From: Ephydatia muelleri
Lineage: Eukaryota > Porifera > Demospongiae > Spongillida > Spongillidae
Direction of reading: 5' to 3'
NCBI GenBank assembly: GCA_013339895.1
Contig: JABACO010000002.1
Coordinates: 9,755,077-9,819,076, forward strand
Length of the DNA stretch: 64,000 nucleotides
Shown: positions 24,107 to 36,600 of the stretch, piece by piece
How the letters are laid out: each line of letters opens with the position of its first letter
Position numbering within the stretch: the first letter of the stretch is position 1
Position numbers and translations under genes: made by a program
The notes under the pieces: generated by a model
Seen by the model: the letters and a program-made list of their open reading frames with translations, nothing else
The model's database searches: none
What the model was told of the DNA's origin: nothing

Positions 24107-25603
24107 ATGTCTGCAGAGGTAAGTGGATTCCTTGCGTTCTCGTATAGCATGCATGTACGCTATATACAACGGGAATGCAGGGAGAGTTTTCACAACACGT
24201 TTAATGTTTCATTTCCTTGTAGCAAGACGTTTACATCGAGACTCACCTCAACGGATTCGTGCTTGATATTGAAGAAGGCTGCCAAGCGAACGGAGCCAAA
24301 GTCATAAGCTACCCAAAGAACAGCCCACCCTCTCCTAACCAGCTATGGTACCTCGATTATCAGCCTGACGGGAGCTTCCTCATCGTGTCCAAGTTGAACG
24401 GAAAAGTCCTGGATTGTGTAGGTCAGGGAATAGAAGAGCAGCTCATCGTGTGGGACCGCCATGGTGGAGAGAACCAGCGGTTTAGGAGAGAAGGAAACTA
24501 CCTGGTCACAATGCGAGGCCTCGTGGTGGACGTTAAAGGGTCCAATCAAGCTCCGAAGACTCCCATCATCCAATATAGCAAGAACAGCCCTGCTTCAAGC
24601 AACCAGCAGTTTTCAATTAAATCCGTAAGTGTACGATGAGGCCTATGCTTATTGTGGCCACAATTGAGTCACATTCAAAGATCCATTAAATGCAGAGGAC
24701 AAAATTATCTATGTACTGCTATAACTAAAATTAATAACGATCCAAAATCCTGATTGTTTGAACTTGGCCTGGTGATATAACCTACCTTTTTTTTTTTTTC
24801 ATTAAATATGATAACACCTATTGTGTTTTGTTCCCTTTTCAGCTGGATGTTTACATCGAGACTCACCTGAACGGATTTGTGCTTGATATTGAAGGAGGCT
24901 GCCAAGCGAATGGAGCCAAAGTCATAAGCTTCCCAAGGAACAGCCCACCCTCTCCTAACCAGCAATGGTACCTTGATTACCAGCCTGACCGGACCTTCCT
25001 CATCGTGTCCAAGTTGAACGGAAAAGTCCTGGATTGTGTAGGTCAGGGAATAGAAGAGCAGCTCATCGTGTGGGACCGCCATGGTGGAGAGAACCAGCGG
25101 TTTAGGAGAGAAGGAAACTACCTGGTCACCATGCGAGGCCTCGTGGTGGATGTTAAAGGGTCCAATCAAGCTCCGAAGACTCCCATCATCCAATTTAGCA
25201 AGAACTGCCCTGCTTCAAGCAACCAGCAGTTTTCAATTGAATCCGTAAGTATACAAAGAGGCCTATGCTTATAGTGGTCACAATTGTCAGAGTTTGTTTG
25301 TAAGTAATGGCACTATCCACATTGTTATTTATTTGTAATGAATTTTGGTTTTCACTTTTTTTACATCCTTTGAATTAATTTTCTGATTTCAGTAAATGTT
25401 AATTTTAGTTGCAAAATTTTTACCCTATACATTCTAAAAGTATCTTTAGTTACAATTTGGGGTGTACCTACCTATTTACAAACGTTCAATAAGAAAGGAT
25501 GACCATTTGGATAAAAGGTACATGTCTTGGTGAAACGTTCAATTACAAATATGTTATATTTACTGCTTGATAATGTTTTCCTCTTTCTTTATCTCAGGCT
25601 TAA
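24107..25603 (+). CDS. Tandem ricin-B-type (beta-trefoil) lectin, 273 aa, 4 exons
   Basis: Exons are 24107-24118 (MSAE), 24223-24624, 24843-25244 and 25598-25603 (A, stop). All introns are phase 0 with GTAAGT donors and CAG/TAG acceptors. Exons 2 and 3 are each 402 nt and each encodes one whole 134-residue domain. Each domain has three internal repeats: NG-(F/K)V-LD-type strands at residues 11-15, 60-64 and 99-103 of the domain, and Q-x-W/F motifs at 40-42, 85-87 and 128-130. The 43-45 residue spacing is that of a beta-trefoil. The domains differ at about 10 of 134 residues, and similarity continues about 50 bp into the following introns, so the exon was duplicated recently. With no signal peptide or transmembrane segment, a cytosolic carbohydrate-binding lectin is most likely; sugar specificity is unknown. 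No enzymatic chain is attached. No poly(A) signal was seen close by. Confidence 0.9.
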
Positions 25604-26229
25604 GCTGGAACAAGTATTGAAATGACTGCGCGCTTAGTTTTAGAACTATAGTATCGAATGTGACTGAAGGCTAGTTTGCTGCTGCAATAATTGTAAATGA
25701 AACCATCTTTCAGTTCATATGTATGTTGTGCAAGGCTCTTAACTGCGTGCCTGAGACCTGCATGGATATGCTTCTATGTTTGACGGTTGCAACGTCGCAT
25801 CTGAAGATGTTAGCCAGTATGGCACATCTTGGCTAATGTACGGAGCAAGGTATTTACATGCTGTGAAAATATCAGACATGACTTTTACGAAGGGTCAAGG
25901 GTAGGTTACGCAATGGAGCATTAGTGAACCAACTAAAAGTGACGTAATTAACTTATTTGATTCAGATTCCGAGCAACGAACCAATGATACATGTACATGT
26001 CTGTTGCAGTGGCCCTAATCATGCAATGAATATGTTGTGTACTGTGGCTACTCAGAACACAGTGGAAAGCATTCCTGTACGTCTTGCTATTGTGCTTGAG
26101 CTGACGAGTAATTATATGGTGCAAAGCTAGTGTATCTGTTGTCAGTTTACAACGCATGCGCACACGCGTCCCGTGACGAGCTATTCGCGCCAGTCAAGCC
26201 GGCTGGAGTTTCGTTTGGAAATGTCACTG
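25604..26229. other. Lectin 3' flank, no further gene
   Basis: Contains the lectin 3' untranslated region of unknown extent. No AATAAA or ATTAAA was found within about 350 bp of the stop. Nothing else recognised. Confidence 0.5.
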
Positions 26230-27205
26230 CTGACACATAGGTCTTAGGCTGTCTCCAGGTGTCTTCTCAATGGCCTCTAGCCTTCCTCTCCTAGCTACAG
26301 TACTTCAAACAGTCAAACACACTTTTAAACTATGTAGTCTCAGACAGTACTCTCCGTCAGACCTTCAGACGATGATCCCCTTCCCTCGTGCAATCCACGG
26401 TCCTGTCTCATCAGAGTTCGATGGTTTTGTTTTTAAACAAAACCATCGAACTCTGATGAGACTGGACCCGTGGATTGCATATGTGGATAAGAAAAAACGA
26501 TCCACTTTGTCTTCTGAGGCAACCTACGAGAATGTTCTCAGGATTGCAATGGCAAGTGTAGCATAGTGTAAACTTACCACGGGTGCAGACCTTACCGTTG
26601 TGGCTAGATAAGAACTCCACCTGAACACAACAGCAAATAGAAAGGTGCGACAGTCGCTCCTTCATGACAGAAATTCTTGGCGATGTACATGTACACTTCG
26701 TATACATGTATTGAACACCAAGTTTTTGACTTTGTGCTTTAGATGGAGCGCTCAATTGACCAGCTGGATTAGCGTCTTGACACGCAAATTAATCACAAGA
26801 AGCAACTCAACCGTTTATCAGCATTTTTTCAGGCTCTCAAGCGATATAAAGTTAAGCTTTCTTGCCTGTGGAATACAGTATGGGGGATCTGACAGACTCT
26901 CGACTGAGTTATCCTTATCTAACAGAAATCGAAAGGTCTGCACCCGTGGTACTTGTAAAAGTGTATGTAGTATAAACCCACCAATGTGACCCTTGATGTA
27001 ATCTGGAGGTCTACCCTGATGTAGAGCATTCCACCAATTTTCCAACACAGCCACTACCCAATACTATGGCTCTCAAATAGCAACCCCCCCCCCCCCCCCC
27101 CCCCCTTCTCTTCTCAGCAACCTCTCCTCTCTTACACCATGACACACTCCATAACTCACACAACACATTTTTAAAACATGACCAGCACAAAAAGCATACC
27201 CACTG
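26230..27205. repeat. Divergent third copy of delta segment 15000-16260
   Basis: Shares the order of landmarks with 15040-16265 and 58000-59195: AGACAGTACTCTCCGTCAGACC, CTTCTGAGGCAACCTAC, CTTACCACGGGTG, a poly-C tract (27085-27105) and CATGACCAGCACAAAAAGC. It is more diverged than the two delta copies are from each other. A minus-strand frame at 26818-27054 looks protein-like but the delta copies have stops in the same frame. Confidence 0.8.
26405..26462. repeat. Perfect hairpin with 28-bp arms
   Basis: GTCTCATCAGAGTTCGATGG at the left continues to 26432, and the exact reverse complement occupies 26435-26462, with a 2-base loop. Imperfect pairing extends outward to about 26388 and 26479. The delta copies have only one arm here followed by a T run (15282-15310), so the second arm is an inverted duplication specific to this copy. 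Confidence 0.9.
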
Positions 27206-28790
27206 TTACGCACATGTATACTACCCAGCTTCAATCCTCCCATTGAACATTACCCAATATACTCATGTATAGGATGCTCAATTGTACTTGTGCTACACCT
27301 ACTTTCCCCATCACTGGATTATACTTGTCTGCAGTTATGGTTGTCGTTGTAATAGGATGGGACAACTTCAATTTACCAAATGCACTAATTATATTATGAA
27401 GGACATCCTGCATATTCACGTGTTTCGTTCTTTTCCACATGGCTCTTCATGGATCTTGGTGCATAGTGATGACACTCAATCAGATCTGAATGACCAACAT
27501 TGTCTTCAATGGTCTAACAATCCTCTCCATTGTTGGAGAGATTTTTCAACGTGTGTTACCTCTGATATTCTGAGATTCCATCGCATGATTTCTGTTGAGC
27601 ATATTTAGATAGACAAAACATGACTTTTTTGTGTGAATTATCCGTGATTCGTTTATCTAAAATATTCAAAAATAAGGACTATTATAGCAAAAACTGTTAA
27701 TCATTACTAAGTAGTCCAAAATGATACTTCACTTGCGGCAACAGAATCTTGTTGCTCAGTATCCTCTGTCATTAGATTCTACATAGAAATAAATGGTCGA
27801 ATTTGTTTACATAATTTTAATTAAAATTACTAATCGAGCCAATTAACTTAATTAAAAACAACACATTAACCACTTTTAACATTGAACCTGTTTACTCATG
27901 TATTAAAACAAATTTTTTAGTAATTTTTACGCCGCGAAAAACTGAAAATAAAGTAAAACTACTATTGTGCAGTGAATGCGCATGTGCAAATTGAGCCGCG
28001 GTAGTTACCGTCCCGTTCCCAATCCCATCTACACCTTTGGAAGCCCCACCCCCAAGAGCTCAAACGTGATCACGTGGTGCCGAGCCCAACCTCCTCTCCA
28101 TCGCATGTAGGAATTGCCCCACATTCTCCTGGCTTGCTGTTACGCGTTGCATTAATTTTCGTCGGTCCGGATGTCTAGATCGAGATTTCGCTGGCAGTGT
28201 GTGTGGCACGTTGATTTGGATCGCAGAGAACGTAACCATGCACGCTTACATCTCACTTAGCGCACATTCATGCACGTCTAGTCTAGCCGTAGCGTGCAAT
28301 ACAACCGATTACATGTACAGACAACGAATGCAGAATAGGATTCGCACTAAATAGGGCACACTACGCGCTTGTGATAACAAACACATCGCGCAAACTTTTT
28401 GGTGAGTTACGGCAATGGCTTCATTACGTGCCATCAGTGTTAGTGCAAATGTACGAGCGCTAAGACACGCTCATCGCTACAGGTACACGAAACACCAACA
28501 AAATAGACTGATACAATTTATTTACACGTAACGATGGGTCGTACATGTACATATCAATCGCGCTAGATGGCCCGCATTACATGTACGTTATAGCAATTAG
28601 AAGTATTCAATTCTAAATTTTGTCACATTGAGAGTTTGATAATGAGCTCTCTTGGATCTAACGGACTGGCCAGCTTGATCGCAATTAGCGATCAAACGTT
28701 ACATGCTGGGATGGTCGATCTAGACCCGACTGTGCATTAAACTGTTGTATTATATAGATGCCAAGTGTTTAAAATATCAGCTATTTGTGA
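27206..28790. other. Intergenic, nothing firm
   Basis: A plus frame at 27282-27608 and a minus frame at 27231-27440 overlap and neither resembles a known family. The segment 27990-28250 is locally GC-richer with GATCACGTGG near 28065, possibly promoter-like. No RNA gene was recognised. Confidence 0.45.
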
Positions 28791-29006
28791 GATATCTGTG
28801 TTTTAATAGCTTGATTAGTTACATTTAGCTGCAAAAGACCCTTTTTGAGCCACTAGTATGTCAATCCGTTGGTTAATTTAGAGGTTAGCAAAAGACGTCC
28901 TATTCCATGCATGTCCCATGTGGTGGTTTTCATCTTGGTGTAGCTCTGTGGCTATTGTACAGTGGGAAGAAATGAGTCAATCTCTATTTGTGTGGTTATG
29001 TGTATT

Positions 29007-29008
<2 letters not shown>

Positions 29009-29086
<78 letters not shown>
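29009..29086. repeat. (TG)n microsatellite
   Basis: Uninterrupted TG run of about 78 bp at the left edge of the inverted-repeat mosaic. Its reversed counterpart is the CA run at about 36003-36051. Confidence 0.9.
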
Positions 29087-29087
<1 letters not shown>

Positions 29088-31139
29088 TAAACTGCGTGTG
29101 GTAAAATCCACTCTACTAAAGGTCTCTACCATTCCTCTATGTGATACCCTATTTAGACCCCACTCTACCCATCCATTGCCATGCACTAGATGAGTGTTGT
29201 CTCTTGTGTGTATGTGTGTGTGTGTATCTATGTAGTGTGCATGTGTGTGTGTGTATGTGTGTGTGTGTGTATCTATGTAGTGTGCATGTGTGTGTGTGTG
29301 TCTGTGTGTGTCGGTGTGTGCTTCTTTGTGTGCATGTCTGTCAGTATCGGTGTGTGTCTCTGTGTGTGTGTCTGTGTGTTCTGTGTGAGTGTGTGAGTGC
29401 ATTTGTGTGTGTGTGATGTGTGTTACCCTGTGGTACCCTTTGGATGTGTGCATTAACCTGTGTGTGGTAAAAATCCATGTGTCTGCGCATGTGTTTCTGT
29501 GTGTGTCTGTTTGTGTGTCTCTGTGTTCTGTGGGTCAGTTTGTGTGTGTGTCTGTGTATGTCTGTGTGAGATTGTGTGTGTGTCTGTGTATGTCTGTGTG
29601 TGAGTTTGTGTGTGTGTCTGTGTATGTCTGTGTGTGTTTGTGTGTGTGTCTGTGTGTGTGCTGTCTTTGCGTATGTGTCTGTGTGTGTATCTGTGTGTGT
29701 GCATTTGCATGCTTTCACTATGTGTGAACCCTGTGCATGTGTGCATTAACCTGTATGTGATACAAATCCACCAAAGGTCTCAACTATTCCTCTGTGCAAT
29801 TCCCTAGTTTTCAACCCCACTCTACAATCCATTGCCACGTACACTACATGTAGATGAGTGTTCACATGTTTCATTCTGTTTCTTTCTGTGTTGTTAGTGT
29901 GTGTGATTGTATGTGTGTCTTTATGTGTGTCTGTGTGCGTGTCTCTGTGTGTGTCTATAGATGTGTGTTTTCTTTGTATGTGTTGTCTATGTGTGTGCAT
30001 TTGCATGCTTTCTGTATGTGTGTCACCCTGTGCATGTGTGTATTAACCTGTGTGCGGTATAAATTCACTCTACAATCCAAAGGTCTTGACCATTCCTCTA
30101 TGCAATTCCCTAGTTTGACCCCATTCTACCATCCATTGCAATGCACACTACATGTAGATGAGTGTCCACATGTTTCTTTCTGTGTTTGATTCTGTGTGTG
30201 TGTCTGTATGTGTGTCTGTGTGTTGCATTTGCATGCTTTCTGTGTGTGAGTTATACCGTGTTACTCTGTGCATGTGTGTGATAAAAATTGACCCTACTGT
30301 CCAAAGGTCGCAACCATTGCTCTATGCAATTCCCTAGTTTGACCCCACTCTACCCATCCATTGCCATGCACACTATTGTCCATCTCAATTACTAAGAGAG
30401 TTATTTTGACATCACTATTATAACCATATCTTATTTATGGAACATCGGTTTCATACGATTATTTTACCACATGTTTATTTATTATTTGGCTATGCAAAGA
30501 TGCTATTAGAACAATCAATTGTTGTTCCCTGCTATATGCAGCTTGATGGAAAGATTTTGAACTTTGGAACCTTAGCATTGCCTTAAAACTGGTCGACTGT
30601 GTCTGATGAATCAGACGAGGCTACATAACCTCCTTTTTTGGATGAATTCTAGCCGATTAAGTGCCAGTTGTGAAAAGCATTATCATTGCTACATTGCGAA
30701 TTTATTATTGTATCAGTTGAGGGTGTGGCACACATAATTTTAATGTAGTGAAAATTTTCCAAACTCTCTTATTAACTGAGACAGACAATAGACGAGTACC
30801 CACATGTTTCTTTCTGTGTTTCTTTCTGCATTTGTGTGTGTGTGTATGTATTATGAATGTGTCTATGTGCATGTCTCTGTGTGTGTGCATTTGCATGCTT
30901 TCTGTATGTGTGTCACCCTGTGCATGTATGTATTAACCTGTGTATGATAAGATTCCACTCTACGATCCAAAGGTCTCAACCATTCCTCTATGCAATTCGT
31001 TAGTTTGACCCCACTCTACCGATCCATTGCCATGCATACTACATGAGTGCCCACGTGTTTCTTTCTGTGTTTCTATCTGTGTGTATGTGTGTTTGTATGT
31101 GTGTCTGTATGTATGTCTATGTGCGTTTGTTTGAGTATG

Positions 31140-31580
31140 TGCACACACAAACACATACACACATCTCATACACACACCCATACACACACCTCATACATAC
31201 ACAACTCATACACATACACACCCCATACACACACCCATACACAAACCCCATACACACACACCCCATACACACACCTCATACACAAATCCCATACACAAAT
31301 CCCATACACACACACCTCATATACTCACACATACACCATACACACAGCCCATACACACACTCCATACACACACTCCATACACACACACCATACACACACA
31401 CCCCATATATACTCACACACACACACACATACACACACCCCATAAATACACACCTCATACACACCCACCCCATACACCCCTTGCACACACACTCCATACG
31501 CACAACCCATACACACACACCCCACACACACCCATACACAACCCTACCCTCCCCCCACACACACACACACACACAGAAAC
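31140..31580. repeat. CATACACACACC-type minisatellite
   Basis: Short units of the form CATACACACACC(C/T) repeated with variation for about 440 bp. It lies where the TG-oriented arm changes to CA orientation. No coding potential. Confidence 0.85.
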
Positions 31581-32014
31581 ACATGGACACTTATGAATCA
31601 CTCTACTGTGGCAAATAATCCATGCAAATCTTAAAATAGGTTGACACCATGATGAAGACAACTGAAACATGGGACATGGAATTGGAAGGCTTTTGCTAAA
31701 TTACAACAGATGCTGATGCCATGTGAAGCTGGTTGATCTAGACCCAACTGGACCCTTGTAGTGTTATATGGATGTGTGCAGCTATTTGTGAGATTTCTAT
31801 GTTAAGAGCTTGATTAAGTAAGTACATGTAGCTACTGAAGACCATTTTTGAGCCAGTATGTCAGTTGGTTAATCAGAGGTTTAATAGCAAAAGATGTCCT
31901 ATAGAGAAGCACTTGGACACTATCAATCAAGTGTGCATGGCAATGGATGGACCTTTGGATCCTAGAATGGAATTTTTACCACACACAGGTTCATACAGGG
32001 TATAACACAGGGTA

Positions 32015-33504
32015 CACGGCGCGACAGTGTACCGTATGCAGCCTTGTATATTGCACCCATACTAATCGATACTCGTCTGCACTCGACACGTGGGCAGTTT
32101 TTCATACGTCACGAATGCGGCGCCTGTATACGTCTCAGAACGAACACTTCGCTTATACGTATGATATCGCGGTCTGCATATGGATTCAGTATATTCGTCA
32201 TCACCTGTCTGCATACTTCAGATGAACGCGTGCAGACTCTGTACACGTCATGTATTCGAATCGCTTCAAATCCATTTTCTGTCCTGCATACTTGAAGGTT
32301 AGTGCTTAAACCCTGAACCACGCCAGTAATAATTCAGAATTTAACGGCAAACTTTAATCAAATTACAGCTGAAATACAACTTGGTCAAAAAATAAACAGG
32401 TATAGTTCCAAGCTGGCGATCAAAGTCTCCATCACATCTGGATTTTCCTGATGTAGTTAGAAGGGCACTCTCCGCCTAGCAGAGGCCTCTTGGAAGGCGA
32501 GCACGAGCCTCTACTACTCTCGCGGCGACGGTTTCCTTACAAGCACACGCTAAAATATTACAGAGGTTATGCACAAAGAACTCAGCATTTACTTACTCTC
32601 TGATCGCGGTGGTAGCAAGTATGTAAACCTTTGTGACAACTTGAAACGCCGCCTCACTGCATCTACTGAATCACACACTTGTCCTGGTTTGACATAAGCA
32701 ACACCGTATAGTGTACAGTGTAAACACGCACAACTTACCAGGCCTAGACTGCTTAAGTCCGTTCGGTATGCCTTTATAACCTCCGCCTGTCACCCTCGTT
32801 GTCCGAAACTCTTGTTATCTTGCACAGTTGCACCTCACTGATTCGTCAGCTACAGTATATAGTGATCAAAATGAACAATCCAATTTCTCTTACGTTGGGA
32901 ACGGCTCCATTAGTACTGTCTCCACCAGTAGTCCAACTTTCCTTTCCTCCTATTTCGTTGGGAACTCAACCAAGTTGCCTATTTTTGTTTCCTTTGCTCG
33001 ATCGTGCGTCGTCACCTCCATTAATGACCAACACGTGCAAAACTTAAAAACCGAGCATGCGCAGATAATGATATCAAAATTAATTACTCAAATAGGCCTA
33101 CAGGCTACACCCGCTAGAAATGGTCACAGATGTAGGTATCAAATGATTATAGGGATCCAATAACTTACCTGTGAGTTCGAAATAGTACGCGACTCGGTCG
33201 AGGTAATATTATAATAGTAGCCACACTCATATGCGTTTTCATGGGTGTGGTTAAAACGGCCTATATTCCTATTTATTGCGCACTATCGTAATTTACGGGC
33301 TAAACTACCGCTCGCGATATGGGTGCGGTACGCACCCGATACTCAGCCCCAACAATACCCATCTGCACACTGCACTGGACAATGACATATCTAGGTACGA
33401 GTATGTATATCGGTCCGCACACGTGCATGTCTGGATACGTATCTGCATACCATGGCGTGGGCAAACTCTGCATATTACTGCATACGATACTATGTCACGC
33501 AGTG
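32015..33504. mobile_element. CACTA/EnSpm-like non-autonomous element, 1490 bp
   Basis: Left end CACGGCGCGACAGTGTACCG and right end, read from the other strand, CACTGCGTGACATAGTATCG. These align over 27 bp at 22 matching positions and both continue TATGCAG. It is flanked by GTA on both sides (32012-32014 and 33505-33507) and interrupts a CA-array unit. CAC ends with a 3-bp duplication fit CACTA/EnSpm. Subterminal regions carry repeated TGCATA and GTATACG motifs. No transposase frame was found. Confidence 0.55.
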
Positions 33505-34026
33505 GTATAACATACAGACACAGACATGCATGGACACACAGACACGCACACAGACACACACATGGACACACACACTGACACATACAGAAAGAAACATGTG
33601 AAAACTCATCTATCAATCAAGCATGCATGGCAATGGATGGGTCAAAGTGGGGGAATTGCCTAGAGGACACACACACACAACACACACACATACACACACA
33701 TACACACACATAAATACACATAACCACACAAATAGAGACTCATGTAACAATGGCCACAGAGCTACACCAAGATAAAAACCACCATATCATTATGGAACAT
33801 CTGTGTGTGTGTGAGCATGTGTGTCAGTGTGTATGTGGGTGTTTGTGTGTGCCTGTTTTAAATTAGCAAAAGCTATCCAATTCCATATCCCATGTTTCAG
33901 TCGTCTTCATCATGCTGTCAGTCTATTTTAAGATTTGCATGGATTTTAAATTATTTACCACAGTAGTGATTCATGTGTGTTTGTGTGTGTGTGTGTGTAT
34001 GCACATGTATGGTGCATGCGTGTATG

Positions 34027-34175
<149 letters not shown>

Positions 34176-36003
34176 ATTTGTGCTTGGCTGCATGACCCTT
34201 ATGATTATGGTACTGCATGCCCACCCTCCCCTCAGGTGAACTGTTTAACTACTCTTTGTAGTTAATTGAAATTCATTGTGTGGTGATTCCCTTATCTGCC
34301 TTGGTTTAGTGTACTGAATCCTTTACTGTACAGGCCTTTAACTTTAGCTAGCTGGGTATACGTTTTGTTTGCATGTCTTATCATTATGCTATTACTGGAG
34401 ATGGTGTGTTTCCCATAAACCAGTCCACGAACAAGGGATATGCATAGAGGAATGGTCGAGACCATTGGATTGTAGAGCAGATTTTTACCACACACAGGTT
34501 AACGCATACATACACAGGGTAACACACATACAGAAAGCGTGCAAATGCACACACTCAGACACACGCACATAGACACATATAAACACATGCACACAAATAC
34601 ACACACACACACACAAAGAAACACAGAAAGAAACACGTGGATACTCATGTAGCATGCATGGCAATGGATGGGTAGAGTGGGGTCAAACTAGGGAATTGCA
34701 TAGAGCAACGGTCCTGACCTTTAGACGGTAGGGTCAATTTTTATCACACACATGCACAGGTAGCACAGGGTGAAACACATGCCAAAAGCATGCAAATGCA
34801 CACACACAGAGGCACACACAGACACACATACAGAAAGCCTGCAAATGCGCATACACAGAGACACACACAGACACACATAGAGTTAGCCTGCAAATGCACA
34901 CACACAGAGACACACACAGACACACATTCAGAAAGCCTGCAAATGTACACACACAGAGATACACACAGACACACATACAGACACACAAACATACACAAAC
35001 AGAGAAGGAAATACAGAAAGAAACATGTGGACACTCATCTAATGTGCATGGCAATGGATCGGTAGAGTGGGGTCAAACTAAGGAATTGCACAGAGGAATG
35101 GTTGAGACCTTTGGATCGTAGAGTGGAATCTTATCACACACAGGTTAATACATACATGCACAGGGTGACACACATACAGAAAGCATGCAAATGCACACAC
35201 ACAGACACACACACAAAGACAACACACACAAAGACAACACACACAAAGACAACACACATCTATAGACACACACACATGCAGAGACACGCACACAGACACA
35301 CATAAAGACACACATACAGACACACACAAACACAGAAAGAAACAGAAACAAACATGTGGACACTCATCTACATTTAGTGTGCATGGCAATGGATTGTAGA
35401 GTGGGGTTGAAAACTAGGGAATTGCACAGAGGAATGGTCAAGACCTTTGGTGGATTTGTATCACATACAGGTTAATACATACATGACAGGGTTCACACAT
35501 ACTGAAAGCATGCAAATGCACACACACAGACACACACAGACACACACACAAACTCACACACAGACATACACAGACCCACACACAAACTGACCCACATACA
35601 CACAGAGACACACAAACAGACACACACTGAAACACATGCACAGACACATGGATTTTTACCACACACAGGTTAATGCACACATCCAAAGGGTACCACAGGG
35701 TAACACACATCACACACACAAACGCACTCACAGACAGATCTAGACTCATCGCCATGCACTAGATGAGTGTTGTGTCTTGTGTGTGTGTATCTATGTGAGT
35801 GTGCATGCATGCGTGTGTGTCTGTGTGTGTCCGTATGTGCGTCTTTGTGTGTGTGTCTGCGTGTATCGGCGTGTGTCTGTGTGTCTCTGTGTGTGTGCCT
35901 GTGCGTATCTGTGTGGATGGGTAGAGTGGGGTCTATATAGGGAATCGCATAGAGGAATGGTTGAGACCTTTAGTAGAGTGGATTTTTACCACACACAGTT
36001 TGT

Positions 36004-36034
<31 letters not shown>

Positions 36035-36155
36035 CACACACACACACACATAAATACACATAACCACACAAATAGAGATTGACTCATTTCTTAATTCCCA
36101 CTGTACAATGGCCACAGAGCTACACCAAGATGAAAACCACCACATGGGACATGCA

Positions 36156-36278
36156 TAGTCTCGTACCCAGACCCAAACGTACGTAAGCATTATCGCTTAC
36201 AGTATAATACAGCGTACGTGATGTTATACTGTAAGCGATAATCATCGTTACGTACATTTGGGTCTGGGTACGAGACTA
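36156..36278. mobile_element. Foldback MITE, 123 bp, with 9-bp target duplication
   Basis: Begins TAGTCTCGTACCCAGACCCA and ends with the exact reverse complement. Inner arms also pair (GCGATAATG... and TTATCGC...), so almost the whole element folds. It is flanked by GGACATGCA at 36147-36155 and 36279-36287. The reverse-complement arm of the surrounding inverted repeat at about 28904-28922 has a single uninterrupted CCATGCATGTCCC, which is the empty site. A 9-bp duplication recalls Mutator-like elements, but the superfamily is inferred from that alone. Confidence 0.85.
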
Positions 36279-36479
36279 GGACATGCATGGAATAAGACGT
36301 CTTTTGCTAACCTCTAAATTAACCAACTGACCGACGTACTAGTGGCTCAAAAAGGGTCTTTTGCAGCTACCAATTGTTAAATTAAGGCATAATTTCACAG
36401 TAAAATCAAGTCCACTTGATTTGCGCTTGGTGGTTGAAGAATGCATTGGATAATGTTTCGTCCATGACAGTTTTCCTTT

Positions 36480-36600
36480 AGACGTTAGTTAACGAACAGT
36501 ATCTGCTTTTTCAAAGTGAAGCAGCAACCAAGCATATCGAGGTCTGAACAACTAGCCTCGTAACCAGTCCCTCGTACGTATGTCCATTCGCCATGTACAG
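36480..36600. repeat. Reversed fragment of block beta
   Basis: Reverse complement of about 9045-9125 (landmarks AACAGTATCTGCTTTT, GAAGCAGCAACCA, GGTCTGAACAACTAG), moderately diverged. It shows that part of block beta is itself a dispersed repeat. Confidence 0.7.

Noticed and set aside
24343..25193. Minus-strand frames across the lectin exons
   Set aside because: Antisense shadows of exons 2 and 3. The plus strand has matching phase-0 splice sites and beta-trefoil motifs.
24107..25603. Ricin-like toxin
   Set aside because: Only the carbohydrate-binding beta-trefoil fold is present. There is no catalytic chain, so lectin is the supported call.
26270..26566. 98-codon plus frame
   Set aside because: It runs through the inverted duplication of the 28-bp hairpin, and related copies do not keep it open.
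26818..27054. Protein-like minus frame of 78 codons
   Set aside because: Related segments in delta1 and delta2 have stops in the same frame, so conservation is lacking.
31043..31618. Long His/Thr/Tyr-rich and Cys/Val-rich open frames in the TG/CA arrays
   Set aside because: Dinucleotide repeats are open in several frames on both strands. There is no start context, domain or splice signal.
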